Assembly (NCBI GenBank): GCA_029776465.1
Contig: JAKOTC010000107.1
Location: 1 to 7,100 of the forward strand
Source of the DNA: Bacillota bacterium
Lineage (GTDB): Bacteria; Bacillota; Clostridia; Oscillospirales; JAKOTC01
Length of the DNA stretch: 7,100 bases
Direction of reading: 5' to 3'
The translations under genes were made by a program, and so were the position numbers. Below the pieces are notes generated by a model. That model was not told the DNA's origin and searched no databases. It was given only the letters and a program-made list of their open reading frames with translations. Shown piece after piece: positions 5,110 through 7,100 of this stretch; within the stretch, counting starts at the first letter, position 1, and the number at the start of each line of letters is the position of its first letter.

Positions 5110-5511
5110 TTATGATAAAAAAATGATTTTTATCAGCCAATGGAATACCAGAATAAAAAGGGTAACCGAAAACATAGCCCATCCGGCCACTCTTCGGATT
5201 TTAACCGGACACTCTTGATTTTTTATTTTTAAAACCGTCATCCCTGCCAAAAACGCCAAATACCAAATCGCCAGAAGTAGCGGCAGGGGATTCAACCGTA
5301 AAGACTGAAGAAGCGCCCCCTGAATCAGAGCATCCAGCGCCCGGGTGGAACCGCAGGTAAGACAGGGAAACCCCGTGAACCGGTAGATCAGACAGAAGGT
5401 ATAGCCGGTCAGGTGGAAATCGGTGAACCGGAGAACCGCCGCCAGCCCGGGCGGAACCAGCCACAAAACAAGATAAAACCAGACCGGCAAATCCTTGGTC
5501 TTTGGCATCAT
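5110..5511 (-). CDS. DUF2752 family small membrane protein
   Basis: A 133-residue integral membrane protein of the uncharacterised DUF2752 family. The family signature is clear: [19 protein letters not shown] at residues 47-65, with Pro49-Cys50, Cys53-Gly54 and Thr56-Arg57, followed by the [10 protein letters not shown] segment (74-83). Likely membrane helices are residues 10-28, 75-95 and 109-131, with the cysteine motif in a semi-hydrophobic segment between the first two. The role is unknown. The paired cysteines suggest metal binding or redox chemistry, but that is speculation. The ATG at 5509-5511 overlaps the leuB stop as ATGA and has no clear ribosome site, so translation is probably coupled to leuB. 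A second ATG follows immediately at 5506-5508. An AT-only hairpin (5113-5121 with 5127-5135) covers the last codons; it is a poor terminator candidate. Confidence 0.85.
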   Translation of the reverse strand: MMPKTKDLPVWFYLVLWLVPPGLAAVLRFTDFHLTGYTFCLIYRFTGFPCLTCGSTRALDALIQGALLQSLRLNPLPLLLAIWYLAFLAGMTVLKIKNQECPVKIRRVAGWAMFSVTLFILVFHWLIKIIFLS

Positions 5512-6605
5512 AACAGCATCAGATTCTCAACCACTTTGTCTCCCATTTGGGAGGTGGTGAGAAACGGTTTTCCGGCAGGCTCCAGGTCGGCGGTCCGCCA
5601 GCCCTGTTCCAGGGTGCCGGAAATGGCTTTTTCCACCGCAAACGCCGCTTCTTCCATGCCCAGTGAATAACGCAGCATCATGGCAGCCGACGCAATAGTG
5701 GCAAGGGGATTGGCTTTATTCTGCCCGGCAATATCGGGGGCCGAACCATGGATGGGCTCATACAGTCCCCGCGCGGTCTCCCCCAGAGAAGCGGAGGGTA
5801 GCAGCCCGATGGACCCGGTGATCATGCTGGCCTCATCCGACAGAATATCCCCAAACATATTCTCGGTGACAATCACATCAAATCTGGCCGGATTCCGCAC
5901 CAGTTCCATAGCGGCGCTGTCCACCAGCATATCGCTGTATTCCACCTCAGGATATTCCTCGGCCAGCCGGTGCATAACCGCTCTCCATAAGCGGGAGGTT
6001 TCCAGCACATTGGCCTTATCCACGCTGACGAGTTTTTTCTTGCGCTTCATGGCGGCCTCGAAGGCAACCCGGCCAATCCGCTCGATTTCATAAGTGGAGT
6101 ATTCCATCACATCAAAGGCAGTTTCACCGCCCTTTTCACAGGGCTTTCTGCCCCGATTGCCGAAGTAGATGCCCCCCACCAGCTCACGAACAATGAGGAT
6201 ATCCAAGCCGTTGGCCACAAGCTCGGGTTTCAGATAACAGGAAGCCGCCAGACTGGGATGAAGGATTGCCGGGCGCAGATTGGCAAATACCTGCATGGCC
6301 GCCCGAAGCTCCAGCAAGCCTTTCTCCGGTCTTAGCTCAGGGGGAAGCTGATACCAGGGCGAAGTGGCAATGTTGTCACCCACCGCCCCCAGCAAAACCC
6401 CATCACTTTCCATACAGACCTGTTTTGTCTCCTCGGGCAGGGGGCAGCCTACCGCGTCGATGGCGGCGCCGCCCATCAATGCCTCCGTCATATCAAATTG
6501 AACTTTAAACTTTTTCTCAACTGCCCACAATACCTTAACGGCTTCAGCCACAATTTCCGGACCAATGCCGTCTCCCGGAATGAGGGCGATTTTCGCTTTT
6601 TTCAT
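5508..6605 (-). CDS. leuB: 3-isopropylmalate dehydrogenase
   Basis: LeuB oxidises and decarboxylates 3-isopropylmalate with NAD+, giving 2-oxoisocaproate in leucine synthesis, in the cytoplasm. The 365-residue length is standard. Visible signatures are: nucleotide-site opening IPGDGIGPE (9-17); the substrate loop [22 protein letters not shown] (91-112) with leucine-pathway residues distinguishing it from isocitrate dehydrogenase; [11 protein letters not shown] (139-149); the catalytic lysine in DKANVL (Lys197); the metal-binding aspartates Asp229, Asp253 and Asp257 in DMLVDSAAM and [10 protein letters not shown]; and the NAD-site [18 protein letters not shown] (283-300). The VRELVGG segment has Val where Thr is common, probably neutral. 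The ATG at 6603-6605 has AGAAAGG eight bases upstream. It follows leuD by 50 bp on the same strand, the normal leuCDB order, and overlaps the DUF2752 gene by 4 bp at its 3' end. Confidence 0.98.
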   Translation of the reverse strand: MKKAKIALIPGDGIGPEIVAEAVKVLWAVEKKFKVQFDMTEALMGGAAIDAVGCPLPEETKQVCMESDGVLLGAVGDNIATSPWYQLPPELRPEKGLLELRAAMQVFANLRPAILHPSLAASCYLKPELVANGLDILIVRELVGGIYFGNRGRKPCEKGGETAFDVMEYSTYEIERIGRVAFEAAMKRKKKLVSVDKANVLETSRLWRAVMHRLAEEYPEVEYSDMLVDSAAMELVRNPARFDVIVTENMFGDILSDEASMITGSIGLLPSASLGETARGLYEPIHGSAPDIAGQNKANPLATIASAAMMLRYSLGMEEAAFAVEKAISGTLEQGWRTADLEPAGKPFLTTSQMGDKVVENLMLL

Positions 6606-6655
6606 AGATTACGCCTTTCTCAGCCGCTCTTGTTTTTATTTCAGAATCGATTGGA

Positions 6656-7100
6656 TTATCTGCCAGCCTTTTTGGCGATGGATTTCATCAAACCGCCCGC
6701 CTCAATAATCTCCCGGATAAACTCCGGGAAGGGCTGGGCCTGATAGGTCTCATTTTTAGTCAGATTGGTAATCAAACCGGTACTCAAATCCACCGTGACC
6801 TCATCCCCCGGCCGGATGCTTTCGCTGGCCTGGGGGCACTCGAGAATGGGAAGGCCGATGTTGATGGCGTTTCGATAGAAAATGCGGGCAAAGCTTTTGG
6901 CAATAACGCAAAAGATACCGCTGGTCTTGATGGCAAGAGGCGCGTGCTCCCGGGAGGAACCGCAGCCGAAATTCGAACCGCCCACCATAATATCCCCCGG
7001 CTTGACCCGTCCGGCAAAAGCCGGATCGATGTCCTCCATGCAGTGGGCAGCCAGCTCTTTGGCATCGGAGGTATTGAGATAGCGGGCGGGGATAATAACA
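6656..7100 (-). CDS. leuD: 3-isopropylmalate dehydratase small subunit, 5' end outside window
   Basis: LeuD pairs with LeuC to form isopropylmalate isomerase, which converts 2- to 3-isopropylmalate in leucine synthesis. About 147 residues are visible. The frame is open to the window edge: [20 protein letters not shown] precedes the internal ATG at 7037-7039, so that ATG is not the true start. About 12-16 N-terminal residues are missing, judging from the usual 160-165-residue short LeuD. The key swivelling-domain motif [18 protein letters not shown] is intact, with the Ser-Arg-Glu-His substrate-binding loop, followed by [21 protein letters not shown]. The compact size fits the Clostridia/archaeal-type LeuD rather than the longer proteobacterial form. 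leuB follows 50 bp downstream with no terminator between them, and leuC is expected just outside the window. Confidence 0.97.
   Translation of the reverse strand, partial: VIIPARYLNTSDAKELAAHCMEDIDPAFAGRVKPGDIMVGGSNFGCGSSREHAPLAIKTSGIFCVIAKSFARIFYRNAINIGLPILECPQASESIRPGDEVTVDLSTGLITNLTKNETYQAQPFPEFIREIIEAGGLMKSIAKKAGR

Noticed and set aside
5113..5135. Hairpin at the 3' end of the DUF2752 gene as a leu operon terminator
   Set aside because: The 9-bp stem is made of A-T pairs apart from one G-C and overlaps coding sequence, with no following U-tract. It is likely just low-complexity AT sequence.

Overview
The window is ordinary chromosomal DNA of about 50% G+C. It most likely comes from a Clostridia-type Firmicute. 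The signs are strong AGGAGG-like ribosome sites, sigma-A-type promoters (TTGATT-17-TATAAT and extended -10s), U-tailed terminators, a tRNA with encoded CCA, and the gene order leuD-leuB. I cannot name the genus.

Left end (1-665): the first 113 codons of lepA (elongation factor 4) run leftward off the edge from a GTG start. A tRNA-Val(GAC) gene is read the other way. Each has its own TTGATT-17-TATAAT promoter, and the tRNA has a terminator.

Centre-left (780-2793): a YeiH/UPF0324-family membrane transporter (minus) and a LysR-type regulator of the CysL/YeiE kind (plus) diverge from a 97-bp intergenic region. That region holds a perfect ATCCT-N5-AGGAT dyad fitting the LysR T-N11-A rule, placed inside the transporter promoter. 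The likely logic is a sensor-regulator controlling its neighbouring anion exporter. A 15-bp perfect hairpin ends lysR and, more convincingly, the convergent araC gene.

Centre (2823-4258): an AraC-type regulator fused to a GyrI/Rob-like effector-binding domain, preceded on the same strand by a YbaK-type Cys-tRNA(Pro) deacylase. Each has an extended -10 promoter. A 19-bp tandem duplication covers the araC stop codon.

Right (4329-7100): a secreted lipoprotein of unknown function with its own promoter and a strong terminator. Upstream on the same strand lie leuD (5' end outside the window), leuB, and a small DUF2752 membrane protein whose start overlaps the leuB stop by 4 bp. leuD and leuB act in leucine synthesis: the isomerase small subunit followed by 3-isopropylmalate dehydrogenase.

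I found no mobile element, CRISPR array, phage gene or defence cluster, and nothing that amounts to a new system. The points most worth a second look are the DUF2752 gene coupled to leuB, the operator-in-promoter at the transporter/LysR pair, and the unassigned lipoprotein.
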